Shown in pieces: positions 1-9,502 of a stretch of DNA of 32,605 bases. Below the pieces are notes generated by a model. It did not search any database. It was given only the letters and a program-made list of their open reading frames with translations, and was not told where the DNA came from. The stretch is from positions 1-32,605 of the forward strand of contig JAQYIU010000077.1 in the NCBI GenBank assembly GCA_028721415.1, written 5' to 3'. Made by a program: the position numbers and the translations under genes. Position 1 is the stretch's first letter; each line of letters opens with the position of its first letter. Origin of the DNA: Lachnospiraceae bacterium (GTDB lineage: Bacteria; Bacillota; Clostridia; Lachnospirales; Lachnospiraceae).

Positions 1-807
1 AATATTATTTGGGGTTGAAGCCCCTGCAGTAATACCGAGCATCCCGATATTCTGAAACTCCTCCATATTCAAATCATTTTTTGTTTGTATATAAAAAGTA
101 TTACTACATTCTTTTTTACTTATCTCAAAAAGTTTTTGAGTATTCGAACTGTGTCTGCCACCGATTACAATCATTGCATCAGATTTCATTGCGAGCTCTC
201 TGGTCTCTTTCTGACGCTCTTCCGTGGCATTACAAATCGTGTTAAAAACATTTATATCATAACCCTTTTCTGAGATAATTTCAACTAAATATTGAAATTT
301 ATTGTAGTTAAATGTCGTTTGAGACACAATAGATAATTTTGTGTCCGGCTCTACTACAATATCTTCTGCCTGCTCTCGATTCTCAATGACAATCGGCCTT
401 GTATGACACCAACCTTTTATTCCTTCCACTTCCGGATGGTGGTCGTTGCCTACAATAATAACTACTCTGCCTTCCCTGCTCTCTTTTTCTACCACTTTAT
501 GAATCTTTCTAACAAAAGGGCAGGTTGCATCTACCAAATCAAGACCTGCATCTGCAATCTCGTCATATATCTCTTTTGGTACTCCGTGGGAACGTATGAT
601 AATCGTTCCTTCCTTTAGAGACCGAAAATCTTTCTTGTCATATATAACACCGACTCCCTGTCTCTCAAGATCTGCAACCACTTCATCATTATGAATGATA
701 GGGCCATAGGTATATACATTCTTTTTGACAGATTCTTTATAAACTGTCTCAACAGCTCTTCGAACCCCAAAACAAAAGCCAGCAGACTTTGCTATATTGA
801 TTTCCAT
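1..807 (-). CDS. ispH: 4-hydroxy-3-methylbut-2-enyl diphosphate reductase (IspH/LytB), 3' end outside the window
   Basis: This frame is open from an ATG at 807 to the left edge, giving 269 codons without a stop. The enzyme makes IPP and DMAPP from HMBPP in the last step of the MEP isoprenoid pathway, using a [4Fe-4S] cluster. The start MEINIAKSAGFCFGVRRAVE carries the first cluster cysteine (C12). The second lies in DATCPFVRKIH and the third in NTICNATEE. Histidine motifs IIHNDE, RSHGVP and GNDHHPEV match the family's substrate-binding residues. A GGAG site precedes the ATG, and the gene begins 16 bases after the cmk stop, so the two are probably cotranscribed. Stand-alone IspH is about 280-290 residues; in many Clostridia it is fused to ribosomal protein S1, which cannot be judged here because the end is cut off. 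Confidence 0.96.
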   Translation of the reverse strand, partial: MEINIAKSAGFCFGVRRAVETVYKESVKKNVYTYGPIIHNDEVVADLERQGVGVIYDKKDFRSLKEGTIIIRSHGVPKEIYDEIADAGLDLVDATCPFVRKIHKVVEKESREGRVVIIVGNDHHPEVEGIKGWCHTRPIVIENREQAEDIVVEPDTKLSIVSQTTFNYNKFQYLVEIISEKGYDINVFNTICNATEERQKETRELAMKSDAMIVIGGRHSSNTQKLFEISKKECSNTFYIQTKNDLNMEEFQNIGMLGITAGASTPNNI

Positions 808-823
808 TGTTTACTCCGGCAAA

Positions 824-1492
824 TTATATTATTTTTTCATATTCAGTGACAACTGCTTTCACTACTTCATCGATCGACATATCAGATGAATCAATGAGAA
901 TCGCATCTTCTGCCTGACGAAGAGGTGCTATCGCACGGTTCATATCCTGTCTGTCTCTCTCAATGATGTCTTTCTCAATCTGATCCAGACTACAGGAAAT
1001 CCCCCTCTCGCACATCTCATCATACCTTCTTCTGGCACGGATTGCAGAGGAGGCGGTAAGATAAATCTTAAGAGATGCATCGGGCAGCACATGAGTTCCA
1101 ATGTCTCTTCCATCCATCAGGATATTGGAAGTTAATGCCATATTTCTCTGTAAGTCAAGTAATGCTGCACGTACTGCAGGAATCGCAGAAGTGAGAGATG
1201 CCATCATACTGACTTCCTCTGTACGGATATACGGTGTGACATTCTCGCCGTTAAGAATTACCTGCTGTTTACCTTCTTCATCGTAAGAAAGAGAAACATT
1301 GATATTCGGACATTCCTGTGCGATGCGCTCAGCATCATGCCCGTCTATTCCTTTGCGAAGAAAATACAAGGCGATTGCACGGTACATCGCTCCCGTATCA
1401 ACATAAATAAAATTAATATCTTTTGCGATCTTCTTTGCAATCGTACTCTTACCTGCACCAGCAGGACCATCAATTGCAATACTGTAATACAT
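824..1492 (-). CDS. cmk: Cytidylate kinase
   Basis: Phosphorylates CMP and dCMP to the diphosphates using ATP, feeding nucleotide synthesis in the cytoplasm. The N-terminus IAIDGPAGAGKSTIAKK is the P-loop typical of bacterial CMP kinases, followed by YVDTGAMYRAIA (substrate site) and LMDGRDIGTHVLPDA. Length (222 residues) is normal. I place the start at the ATG at 1492: GGGAGG lies 8 bases before it, whereas the ATG two codons upstream (1498) is only 2 bases from the same GGAGG. It sits just ahead of ispH, a cmk-ispH order often seen in Clostridia. The 120 bases upstream contain a 12-bp palindrome (TAAACTAGTTTA at 1559-1570) and no clear promoter. Confidence 0.96.
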   Translation of the reverse strand: MYYSIAIDGPAGAGKSTIAKKIAKDINFIYVDTGAMYRAIALYFLRKGIDGHDAERIAQECPNINVSLSYDEEGKQQVILNGENVTPYIRTEEVSMMASLTSAIPAVRAALLDLQRNMALTSNILMDGRDIGTHVLPDASLKIYLTASSAIRARRRYDEMCERGISCSLDQIEKDIIERDRQDMNRAIAPLRQAEDAILIDSSDMSIDEVVKAVVTEYEKII

Positions 1493-1619
1493 GAACATTG
1501 CCTCCCGTTCATCATTGTCAATCAGTTACTCTATTAGTTATAGCAGCAGCAACTATTCTAAACTAGTTTAACATAAATTGTTCCAAAATAAAAGCATTAT
1601 TTTTAGGAATCGTAAAAAA

Positions 1620-2861
1620 TCACGCATTTTGTCCCGCAACATAGCCTGTTGACCAAGCAATCTGGAGATTGAATCCTCCGGTAACGGCATCAAGATCCAT
1701 CATTTCACCTGCAAAAAAGACATTATGAATCAATTTTGATTCCATGGTAACCGGAGAAATCTCTTTGACATTCACTCCGCCTCTGGTAACAATCGCTTCA
1801 TCAAAGGACCGGAGACCTTTAATATGCATTTCTAATCCCTTCATAAGTTCCAGCATCTGTCGCCTTTCTTTTTTGCTGATGTCATGAACTTTTTTATTCT
1901 CCGGAACACCTACAATCTGAAGGAAAATCGGAACCATCTTTTTCGGCAGCATCCTCTCAATGACATTGGAAATATTCTTGTTACGATAGGTATCAAATTC
2001 TCTTAAAAATCTTTTATCAAGCTGTTCCGGGGTAAGAGAAGGTTTCAAATCTAAAATCAGACGAAGTTTCCCCTCTTCCAATGGCTTTTGATATTTACCC
2101 AGACAGGTGCTGGCTGTCAGAACAAGCGGACCACTAACTCCAAAATGAGTAAAGAGGAATTCTCCAAACCCCTCATAAATCAATTTCTTACCATTTTTGA
2201 CGGCTATTGAGATGTTTTTCAGAGTCAATCCCATCAAGTCTTTGCACCAGCTTTCCTCCATTACAAAAGGTACCAGGGAAGGATACAATGGTTTTATGGT
2301 ATGTCCGATGGATTGTGCTAATTCATATCCCTCACCATTGGAACCGGTGGATGCGTAGGATTTACCTCCACAGGCCAAAATAAGAGAATCTCCATATATA
2401 ATCTCTCCATTCTCCAGCTTGACTCCCGAAAAAGTCGTTTTATCTTCATTAAGAATAATTTCAGTGACCCTTGCATGATAACGGATGGAAACATGGTTCT
2501 TTTCGCATTGTTTTTTCAGAGCGGAAATAACATCTGAGGAACGATCCGATACTGGAAATACCCGTTGTCCCCGCTCTGTTTTTGTTTTTAAACCAGCATG
2601 ATTCAAAAAAGAAATCATATCTTCATTATTAAATCGGGAAAACGAACTATATAAAAATCTGGGATTGGTCATCACATGATTCAGGAATTCTTCGGGAGGA
2701 CAGGAAGTAGTCACGTTACATCTGCCCTTTCCGGTAATAAACAGTTTTTTACCCAACTTTTCATTTTTTTCTAATAAAATGACTTTTTTTCCGGCCTCTG
2801 AGGCAGAAATAGCAGCCATCATTCCGGCTGCTCCTCCACCAATAATAAGTATTTTCTTCAT
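1620..2861 (-). CDS. NAD(P)/FAD-dependent oxidoreductase, HI0933/YhiN/BaiN family
   Basis: A flavoprotein of 413 residues. The N-terminal Rossmann motif ILIIGGGAAGMMAAISA binds FAD. GRCNVT at about residues 46-51 and the C-terminal AGEMMDLDAVTGGFNLQIA are signatures of the HI0933-like family. One relative, BaiN, has been linked to bile acid 7-dehydroxylation in Clostridium scindens, but this family is present in most Clostridia and its general substrate is not known, so no specific reaction is assigned. The start has a weakly placed GGAG about 13 bases upstream. It lies between the RpiR-type regulator and cmk on the same strand; nothing else ties it to either. Confidence 0.9.
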   Translation of the reverse strand: MKKILIIGGGAAGMMAAISASEAGKKVILLEKNEKLGKKLFITGKGRCNVTTSCPPEEFLNHVMTNPRFLYSSFSRFNNEDMISFLNHAGLKTKTERGQRVFPVSDRSSDVISALKKQCEKNHVSIRYHARVTEIILNEDKTTFSGVKLENGEIIYGDSLILACGGKSYASTGSNGEGYELAQSIGHTIKPLYPSLVPFVMEESWCKDLMGLTLKNISIAVKNGKKLIYEGFGEFLFTHFGVSGPLVLTASTCLGKYQKPLEEGKLRLILDLKPSLTPEQLDKRFLREFDTYRNKNISNVIERMLPKKMVPIFLQIVGVPENKKVHDISKKERRQMLELMKGLEMHIKGLRSFDEAIVTRGGVNVKEISPVTMESKLIHNVFFAGEMMDLDAVTGGFNLQIAWSTGYVAGQNA

Positions 2862-2927
2862 AATAATATGAATACTCCTGTTCTATAGAAATAATTCTGC
2901 TTCTTATTGCTTATTCATTATAATCTA

Positions 2928-3797
2928 TCATTTCATACTTCTATTATAAACGTCATACTCATTCCAGAGCTCTTCCAATGCAATGAGACGTTTTTCAATA
3001 TCATCTTTTCGAAGAAGTGCCACTGCAGTTACAAGTGCATTGATTACACTCAGTGGACATACCATAGAATCCACGATGGTCATCACATCACTTTTGGCAA
3101 TGAGACTGCAGTCAGCATATTCTACAATTGGAGACTGCATATTATCTGTGAGTGCAATGGTTTTTGCACCGTGATTTTTGGCAAATTGTAAAGCGACAAT
3201 AGTTCTTTTGGAGTATCTTGGGAAAGTAACTCCGATCATGACATCATCTGAACCCATATTATAAATCTGTTCCAGGGTTTCTGATGTACTGTTGGCATCT
3301 ACAATGATTACATTATCAAATAGCATCTTGAAATAATACCCTAATAATCCCGCAAGATAAGCTGCACTTCTGGCACCCAGAATGAACAGCCGTCGACCCT
3401 CATTAATGAGCTGAACCGCTTTTTCGAACTCTTCTTCATCAATTCCATTTTGGATGGTATCTCTCAAACGCTCACAGTCTGTAGATAGGATGCTCTTTAA
3501 CACACCTTTTTCCTGATAGCGCTTAGAAGAAAGAGACATTCTCTGAATGGAATTAGAATTGGTCTTGACAATTACCTGAATGGCTTTCTGAAGTTCAGGA
3601 TATCCATCATAATCCAGCTGATAAGCGAAACGAACTACCGTTGATTCACTCACCCCCGCTTCCTTACCCAGTTTTGATGCGGTCAAATATGCTGCAATAT
3701 CATAATTCTTTGTAATATATTCAGCAAGCCTCTTCTGACCCTTACTGAAAGAAGATTCTTTTTTTTCAATTCTTTGTAATAAATTTAAATGTTCCAA
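2928..3797 (-). CDS. MurR/RpiR family transcriptional regulator
   Basis: A 289-residue regulator with the family's two domains. An N-terminal helix-turn-helix covers about residues 1-77, with LGKEAGVSESTVVRFAYQL as the recognition region. A SIS sugar-phosphate-binding domain covers about 115-255, including FILGARSAAYLAGLLGYY and GVTFPRYSKRTIVAL. Such proteins usually sense a phosphosugar and control nearby catabolic genes, but no sugar gene is adjacent here, so its target is unknown. The reading frame opens with TTG at 3797 after GGTGG. A good promoter (TTTACA, 17 bases, TATCAT) lies upstream at 3905-3933, directly after the apt terminator. Confidence 0.9.
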   Translation of the reverse strand: MEHLNLLQRIEKKESSFSKGQKRLAEYITKNYDIAAYLTASKLGKEAGVSESTVVRFAYQLDYDGYPELQKAIQVIVKTNSNSIQRMSLSSKRYQEKGVLKSILSTDCERLRDTIQNGIDEEEFEKAVQLINEGRRLFILGARSAAYLAGLLGYYFKMLFDNVIIVDANSTSETLEQIYNMGSDDVMIGVTFPRYSKRTIVALQFAKNHGAKTIALTDNMQSPIVEYADCSLIAKSDVMTIVDSMVCPLSVINALVTAVALLRKDDIEKRLIALEELWNEYDVYNRSMK

Positions 3798-3904
3798 TTA
3801 ACTGTTCCACCTATTCATTTTCTACAGATCAGCCTGCACATTCCTTCATTTTTATGAAAAAAGAAGGAAAATAACATTATTAATATACTGATCTATGCTT
3901 ATTA

Positions 3905-3933
3905 ATGATACCGCAAAAAGCTTCATTTGTAAA
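3905..3933 (-). promoter_or_regulatory. Sigma-A promoter of the RpiR-type regulator
   Basis: On the minus strand the -35 box TTTACA (3928-3933) and the -10 box TATCAT (3905-3910) are separated by exactly 17 bases. The -35 box touches the U-tail of the apt terminator, so apt transcription ends where this promoter begins. The leader to the TTG start is about 100 bases and includes a weak CCTTC/GAAGG hairpin near 3842-3867. Confidence 0.6.
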
Positions 3934-3963
3934 CACAAAAGAGGCTGTCCATCGAACAGCCTC
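3934..3963 (-). terminator. Rho-independent terminator after apt
   Basis: A perfect 8-bp stem GAGGCTGT/ACAGCCTC (3941-3948 with 3956-3963) with a 7-base loop, followed on the minus strand by TTTTGTGTTT. It begins 4 bases after the apt stop codon. Confidence 0.85.
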
Positions 3964-3967
3964 CAGA

Positions 3968-4501
3968 TTATTTTCCTGGATAAACGATTACAGATTCCAC
4001 ATCATAACCAGCTAATTTTTCTCTTCCCTTTAAACCGGCAAGTTCCATAACAAAGATAATTTTAACTACTTTACCTCCCAATTTTTCAATCAGATTAACA
4101 GCGGCTTTGGCTGTTCCTCCTGTCGCCAGAAGATCATCCACAAGCACCACTCTCTGTCCTGGGAAAATGGCATCTTTATGCATCTCAATCGTTGCTGTCC
4201 CATATTCCAGATCATATTCCTCGCTGACAGTTTCCCGTGGAAGTTTGCCTTTCTTACGAATCGGGATGAATCCCTTTCTTTTATTATATGCCAAAGGCAT
4301 TCCAAAAAGGAAACCTCTGGACTCTGTTCCTGCAATGACATCAAATTCTGTATTCTCAAGCAAATGCATCAGTTCATGAATACTGAGTTTTAATCCATCG
4401 GGATCCTGTAAAATAGATGTGACATCCCGAAAGATAATCCCTGGTTCGGGAAAATCCGGTATGCTGGTTACATATTGTTCGAGTTCTTTCACTACGCTCA
4501 C
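3968..4501 (-). CDS. apt: Adenine phosphoribosyltransferase
   Basis: Salvages adenine with PRPP to form AMP. The 177-residue length is standard. The start region IPDFPEPGIIFRDVTSIL and the PRPP loop VVLVDDLLATGGTAKAAV are diagnostic, and TESRGFLFG is the adenine-pocket segment. The start codon is GTG at 4501, preceded by AAGGAG at a 5-base gap. recJ, a HAD phosphatase and apt run in the same direction, matching the recJ-apt association common in Clostridia. A relA gene, frequently next in that order, is absent; an RpiR-type regulator follows instead. Confidence 0.97.
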   Translation of the reverse strand: MSVVKELEQYVTSIPDFPEPGIIFRDVTSILQDPDGLKLSIHELMHLLENTEFDVIAGTESRGFLFGMPLAYNKRKGFIPIRKKGKLPRETVSEEYDLEYGTATIEMHKDAIFPGQRVVLVDDLLATGGTAKAAVNLIEKLGGKVVKIIFVMELAGLKGREKLAGYDVESVIVYPGK

Positions 4502-4595
4502 CCTTTCTCCTTATATATAAGTCTTTATCGAAAGTACTTATATCCATATTTCGTTTCTATTATAACAGATACTTTATGGAAAAGACAGTTAAAAA

Positions 4596-5456
4596 TCATT
4601 TTTTCAGCTGTAAATCACAAAATTCTTCGATGGCATAAGCTACACCTTCTTCATCGTTTGATTTTGTAATAAAATCTGCGATTTCTTTGAGAGATTCTTC
4701 TCCATTTTCCATGGCAACTCCCACACCTGCTCTTTTGATCATCTCATAATCATTATTTCCATCGCCACAGGCCATGATCTGATCAAAAGAAATATGAAGA
4801 ATTTTTCCAAGGTTCATCAAAGCATCCCCTTTATTACAGGTGCTGTAATTAATTTCCAGGTTATTGACCAATGAGAAGGTAACCGATAAATCCGGAATCT
4901 GATTTAATTCGGAAAACGCCTTTTGACGATCCTCTTCTTTCGCAAAAAACATGTTAATTTTTTCCACCGGGGCTTTATGTTCTCTCATCCAGATTCTCAG
5001 ATTATCAATCTTTGTTCTTGATACACGAATCAGCTGCTGAATATGTGGCTCGATGTTAAATTGATCTAAATGATCATAAAATCTGGCTTCACACCATCCT
5101 TTTCCCAACGCATATATATCATAAAATGTTTGATATTTTTCAAGAATATCAAAAAGTTCCAAAGCCCTCTCCCAGGAAATGCAATTACTGTATACATTTT
5201 CCCCTGTTTGCAAATCAACAATTGCTGCTCCGTTGGATGCAACCACATAACGAATCCCTTCAATTTCTGTCAGATATGCAGGGATTCCGGATCTTACTCT
5301 GCCCGTAGCAGGAAGAATTTGAATTCCCTGTTTTAAACAGGCTTCCAGTACTTCTTTGGTATGTGGAGTAAGTACTTTATCTGAAGTTAGTGTAGTTCCG
5401 TCTAAATCAAGTCCAATCAGACGAATATCTTTTTTCTCATTATTTGTATTTTTCAT
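4596..5456 (-). CDS. Cof-type HAD-IIB hydrolase
   Basis: A cytoplasmic phosphatase of the haloacid dehalogenase superfamily, 286 residues. Motif I is GLDLDGTTL (nucleophile D17, acid/base D19), motif II is ATGR, motif III is a lysine near KGDALMNLGK, and motif IV is ACGDGNNDYEMI. The large inserted cap between motifs II and III is of the IIB class. Family members act on sugar phosphates, FMN or other small phosphate esters; the substrate cannot be read from the sequence. It starts 28 bases after the recJ stop with a GAGG site 5 bases before ATG, so it is probably cotranscribed with recJ and apt. Confidence 0.92.
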   Translation of the reverse strand: MKNTNNEKKDIRLIGLDLDGTTLTSDKVLTPHTKEVLEACLKQGIQILPATGRVRSGIPAYLTEIEGIRYVVASNGAAIVDLQTGENVYSNCISWERALELFDILEKYQTFYDIYALGKGWCEARFYDHLDQFNIEPHIQQLIRVSRTKIDNLRIWMREHKAPVEKINMFFAKEEDRQKAFSELNQIPDLSVTFSLVNNLEINYSTCNKGDALMNLGKILHISFDQIMACGDGNNDYEMIKRAGVGVAMENGEESLKEIADFITKSNDEEGVAYAIEEFCDLQLKK

Positions 5457-5484
5457 TTTATCCTCATTAAAACCTTAAGTGCAT

Positions 5485-7260
5485 TTACTTTGTCATTTTA
5501 AAACGATAATTTTTAATCACAATCTGTATTGTTTTTTGCCCTCTCCATTCATTAATATCCGGGTAATACGTACAATCCATTCGAACATGATGAGAGAGAC
5601 CTTTTTGAATCCGTTGGAGTTCGACCGTGCCACAGGCCTCTTCCAGATCTTTCATAAAGCAGGACACATCCCCGAAATAAAGAGCTTCTACATCATAACC
5701 ATCAGGATCTTCCAGCTGCATTTTGAGGCAACGACCGGAAGCACCCAGCACACGCATTCCCCTGATGCTCAAATCCTTTTGTGCAAAAAGAGGTTTAGTA
5801 TTACCGTTTCCAAAAGGCTCCAACAGATTTAATTCCTCGATAAATTCTTCCGAAAGCCAGGAGATCGGCAATGCAACATCAATGTGAACTTTTTTAATAA
5901 AATCTTTTTCTGTCAATGTTGTATTTCGATTTATTTTATCTCGAAATTCTTCCAGTTTATTTTCAGGCATAGATAATCCGGCTGCCATGGGATGCCCTCC
6001 GAATTTATCAAAACATTCCCGAACTTTTACCATTTCATCATACATATGGTATCCTTCAATTGAACGTCCCGAACCTTTCAATCCTTCTTTTGTTCTTGTA
6101 ATTACAAATACCGGCTTATTATAACATTCACGGATTCTGCCGGCAATAATGCCGGCAATACTTTCGTGACAATCCGGCAGAAAAACAACTAATACTTTGT
6201 CTTTGAGATGTCCTGTTTCTTCCAGATATAAATGAGCCTGCTCTTCCCCTTTTTTCGTCAGATCTTTTCTTTGGTTATTTAATTCCAGAAGATTCTCAGC
6301 CATTGCTCTGGCGGTATCTTCATCTTCGCACAGCAAAAGCTCCAGTGCGGCTTTCGCTGTGGACAGACGGCCGGAAGCATTGATACAAGGACCCAGAATA
6401 AATCCCAGATGATAGGCTGTCAGCCTGCTTTCTGACAATTGATTTACAGAAATCAGAGCCTTCAATCCAACATTTTTTGTGTGATTCATTCTCCTTAGTC
6501 CTTCTTTTACAAGAATACGATTTTCATCCTGAAGCGTCATGACATCACAGACCGTGGCAATCGCTGCAATTTCCAGATAATCATACATTTCCTGTGAATC
6601 GATTTTGAAAAGGTCATAGAGAACCTCTATAAATTTATAGGCGACAACAGCTCCACAGATATTTTTTATCGGATATCTACAATCCGGTTGCTTTGGATTA
6701 ATAACAGCATCTCCTTCGGGAATCAGAAGATGTTTCTGACCATTTTCTTCTGTAAAAGGAACATCATGATGGTCTGTGATCACAAAGGTTAACCCCTGTT
6801 TTTTTCCAAATGCAATCTGATCGAAAGCTGCAATTCCATTATCACAGGTCACGATGGTATCCACCCCATCTGCCAGTGCCTGCTCAATTAAATGTTCATT
6901 TATTCCATAACCATCTTCAATACGATCCGGAATTTTATAATCTACGATGGCACCACATTTTTTTAGTCCTTTATACAAAATATAATTGGAAGAAACACCG
7001 TCTACATCATAATCTGAGATAATACGGATTTTATTTCGGTTGTTTATTTTATTTTGTATTATAGTTGCACCTTTTTCCACATCTTTTAAAAGATATGGAT
7101 CATACAAATCCTCAAGGGAACCGTGAAGGTATCGATCCATTTCCTGTGCAGTGATCAGATCTCTGTTACGCATGAGACGTGTCAAAACGGGACTGACCCG
7201 AAGTTCCGAAGCCAGTTTTTTGAAATCGGCCCGTTTTGATGCAATAAACCATTGTTCCAT
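5485..7260 (-). CDS. recJ: Single-stranded-DNA-specific exonuclease RecJ
   Basis: A 5'-3' single-strand exonuclease used in recombination and mismatch repair. The DHH phosphoesterase motifs are in order: ISDYDVDGVSS, CDNGIA, FVITDHHDVP, then the DHHA1 region with GHPMAAGLSM. The 591-residue length is close to that of Firmicutes RecJ. The ATG at 7260 follows GAGG by about 10 bases. A terminator-like hairpin of secDF lies only about 20 bases upstream, leaving no room for a separate promoter between them, so expression probably depends on read-through from the scf-secDF operon or on a promoter inside secDF. Confidence 0.96.
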   Translation of the reverse strand: MEQWFIASKRADFKKLASELRVSPVLTRLMRNRDLITAQEMDRYLHGSLEDLYDPYLLKDVEKGATIIQNKINNRNKIRIISDYDVDGVSSNYILYKGLKKCGAIVDYKIPDRIEDGYGINEHLIEQALADGVDTIVTCDNGIAAFDQIAFGKKQGLTFVITDHHDVPFTEENGQKHLLIPEGDAVINPKQPDCRYPIKNICGAVVAYKFIEVLYDLFKIDSQEMYDYLEIAAIATVCDVMTLQDENRILVKEGLRRMNHTKNVGLKALISVNQLSESRLTAYHLGFILGPCINASGRLSTAKAALELLLCEDEDTARAMAENLLELNNQRKDLTKKGEEQAHLYLEETGHLKDKVLVVFLPDCHESIAGIIAGRIRECYNKPVFVITRTKEGLKGSGRSIEGYHMYDEMVKVRECFDKFGGHPMAAGLSMPENKLEEFRDKINRNTTLTEKDFIKKVHIDVALPISWLSEEFIEELNLLEPFGNGNTKPLFAQKDLSIRGMRVLGASGRCLKMQLEDPDGYDVEALYFGDVSCFMKDLEEACGTVELQRIQKGLSHHVRMDCTYYPDINEWRGQKTIQIVIKNYRFKMTK

Positions 7261-7276
7261 CTTTTTCTTACCTCAA

Positions 7277-7306
7277 AATGAAAAAGACTCCAGAGGGAGT
7301 CTTCTT
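7277..7306 (-). terminator. Terminator or attenuator between secDF and recJ
   Basis: On the minus strand AAGACTC, a 6-base loop and GAGTCTT (7284-7303) are followed by TTTTTCATTTT. The U-run ends within a few bases of the GAGG ribosome binding site of recJ. This arrangement would limit, rather than fully block, recJ expression from the upstream operon. Confidence 0.75.
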
Positions 7307-7321
7307 CAAAATATCATTGTT

Positions 7322-9502
7322 TTACTTCTTTTTTGAAACAGCTTTTTTCTTTTTATCAAAATGTGTTTTCATAAAATACCAGATTGGTCCTGTAATACAA
7401 ACAGAAGAATATGCTCCAAATACAATACCACACATTAATGTCAGGGTAAATTCCTTAATAGATGCTACACCGATAATGTATAATACAAAAATCGTGATAA
7501 ATGATGTAAGGGAAGTATTAATGGAACGGGTCAGTGTCTGGCTGATACTTGTATTAACCACAACATCGATTCCCTCTCTTACCATCTGTTTATTCTTCAG
7601 ATTCTCACGGATTCGGTCAAAAATGACAATCGTTGCATTGATGGAATAACCGAGAATTGTAAGCATACATGCAATAAAAGTATTACCTACTGACAATCTT
7701 GCTACCGCATATACCATCAATACCATCAATACGTCGTGCATAAGTGCAAGAACTGCACTGAAACCGAACTTCATATCTTTGAAACGAAACGCGATATAAA
7801 TCAACATAAAGATCGTAGCGATAATAACCGCAACTGCAGCATCACTTCTCATTTCAGAAGAAACACTGGCTGTGATCTGTTCTGTCTGATAATCAGAAAT
7901 TGGATACGTTTCTTTTAATGCATTTTCCAGAGTTTTACGCTGATCAACCGTAAGTTCATTTGTCTTTACAACAATCTGATCTGAATTAATTACTTTCTGG
8001 CTCTGCACTGTCTTGACATCAACAGTATCCCGAACGGTCTGACAAATCTGTTTGTCCAATTCATCTGTAACTTTTTCATTCAGCGTCATTGTTACAGAAG
8101 TACCACCGGAGAATTCCAGGTCATAATTCAGGATATTTCCAATTTTGCTCTTATTAATCGGCATAAATACAAATCCGAGAATAATAAGTGCCAGAGAAAT
8201 GACAATACAGATTTTGCTTGCTTTAATATAGTTTCTTACTTTCACCGGTTTTGCACGGCCGTAGAATTTCTCATCCTGTACACCAAGTTCATAGCAGGAA
8301 AGCAACAATTTTTTTGTCACATAAAGAGCGGTAAACATAGATAAAAGGATACCAATTGCAAGAGTCTGGGCAAAACCTTTCACCGTACCGGAACCTTTGA
8401 TCCAAAGCACGATTGCTGCAAGCAATGTAGTGATATTACCATCAAGAATAGCAGATAAAGCTTTATCATATCCACTCTTAATGGAATTGATTACAGACTT
8501 GCCGGAAGCAATCTCCTCTCTGATTCGAGTAAAGATGATAACATTGGCATCCACCGCCATACCAATGGCGAGAAGTACACCGGCAATACCCGGCAGAGTT
8601 AAAGTAGCATTAAATCCATTAATTGCCAAAAGGTCAAGGATAACATAAACAAAAAGAGCAATGCCTGCTAAAAATCCAGGGAAACGATAAACTATGATCA
8701 TGAAAAGGAAAATCAGAATCAAACCAATGGCACCTGCGATTAAGCTGGTACGAATCGCATCCTGTCCCAGTTTTGCACCAACTACATTGGAACGAAGTTC
8801 TGTCAGAGTAAGAGGAAGCGCACCGATACGGATTGTAGAAGCCAGTTCTTCGGCTGCTTCGTAACTTTCCATATTTTCGATGACACACTCTCCGTCTGTG
8901 ATGGCAGAGTTCACTGTAGGAGCACTCACAACCTCTCCGTCATAATAAATGTAAATCGGATTACCGATATTAGCGGAAGTTGCCTCAGAAAATGCTTCTG
9001 CACCTTCTGCATCCATGGATAAAGAAACCACATAATTCTTCATTCCATTTTCTTCTGTCTGACCCGCTTCGGCACTCTTGATGTTAGAACCGGTCAGGAC
9101 AACGGTTCCGTCTTCTAACTGGAAGGATAAATCACCCGGTTTACCCAGTTCTTCCAGAATCTTATTGGCATCTGTAACACCTGGAATCTCAACGGTAATA
9201 CGGTTAGAACCTTCCTTATACACTTCTGCTTCTGTACTATAGTTCTCCACACGTTTCTGAAGTTTATAAATGGTATCAGAAATATCGGTCTCGGAAGGAT
9301 TCTCTTCATCAATCTCATAAGTAATGCTGACACCGCCTGCAAGGTCAAGACCAAGCTCAATGTTTTTAGCGGAGCCTTTATGCTGTTTACCTAAACCTGA
9401 CAGGACAGTAAACACACATACTGCGGAAACAACAATGATTGCCAGAATCGTAAGAATCGCAGTCTGTCTTGGATTGCTCTTCTTTTTTCGTTTATTCGCC
9501 AT
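7322..9502 (-). CDS. secDF: Protein translocase subunits SecDF, fused
   Basis: Membrane accessory of the Sec translocon that uses the proton gradient to pull secreted proteins out. SecD and SecF are joined in one 726-residue chain. The SecD half has an N-terminal transmembrane helix, the motif ELGLDLAGGVSITYE, a periplasmic-type domain, then a five-helix bundle with AIGMAVDANVIIFTRIREE. The SecF half starts near residue 420 with YDLEFSGGTSVTM and ends with helices containing GYSINATIVIFDRIREN. The start ATG at 9502 overlaps the scfB stop by 11 bases and has GGAG 7 bases upstream, so translation is likely coupled to scfB. Confidence 0.96.
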   Translation of the reverse strand: MANKRKKKSNPRQTAILTILAIIVVSAVCVFTVLSGLGKQHKGSAKNIELGLDLAGGVSITYEIDEENPSETDISDTIYKLQKRVENYSTEAEVYKEGSNRITVEIPGVTDANKILEELGKPGDLSFQLEDGTVVLTGSNIKSAEAGQTEENGMKNYVVSLSMDAEGAEAFSEATSANIGNPIYIYYDGEVVSAPTVNSAITDGECVIENMESYEAAEELASTIRIGALPLTLTELRSNVVGAKLGQDAIRTSLIAGAIGLILIFLFMIIVYRFPGFLAGIALFVYVILDLLAINGFNATLTLPGIAGVLLAIGMAVDANVIIFTRIREEIASGKSVINSIKSGYDKALSAILDGNITTLLAAIVLWIKGSGTVKGFAQTLAIGILLSMFTALYVTKKLLLSCYELGVQDEKFYGRAKPVKVRNYIKASKICIVISLALIILGFVFMPINKSKIGNILNYDLEFSGGTSVTMTLNEKVTDELDKQICQTVRDTVDVKTVQSQKVINSDQIVVKTNELTVDQRKTLENALKETYPISDYQTEQITASVSSEMRSDAAVAVIIATIFMLIYIAFRFKDMKFGFSAVLALMHDVLMVLMVYAVARLSVGNTFIACMLTILGYSINATIVIFDRIRENLKNKQMVREGIDVVVNTSISQTLTRSINTSLTSFITIFVLYIIGVASIKEFTLTLMCGIVFGAYSSVCITGPIWYFMKTHFDKKKKAVSKKK

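Noticed and set aside
85-618. Plus-strand ORFs of 62 and 71 codons at the left edge.
   Set aside because: They are shadows of ispH on the minus strand, which has clear cluster cysteines and family motifs.
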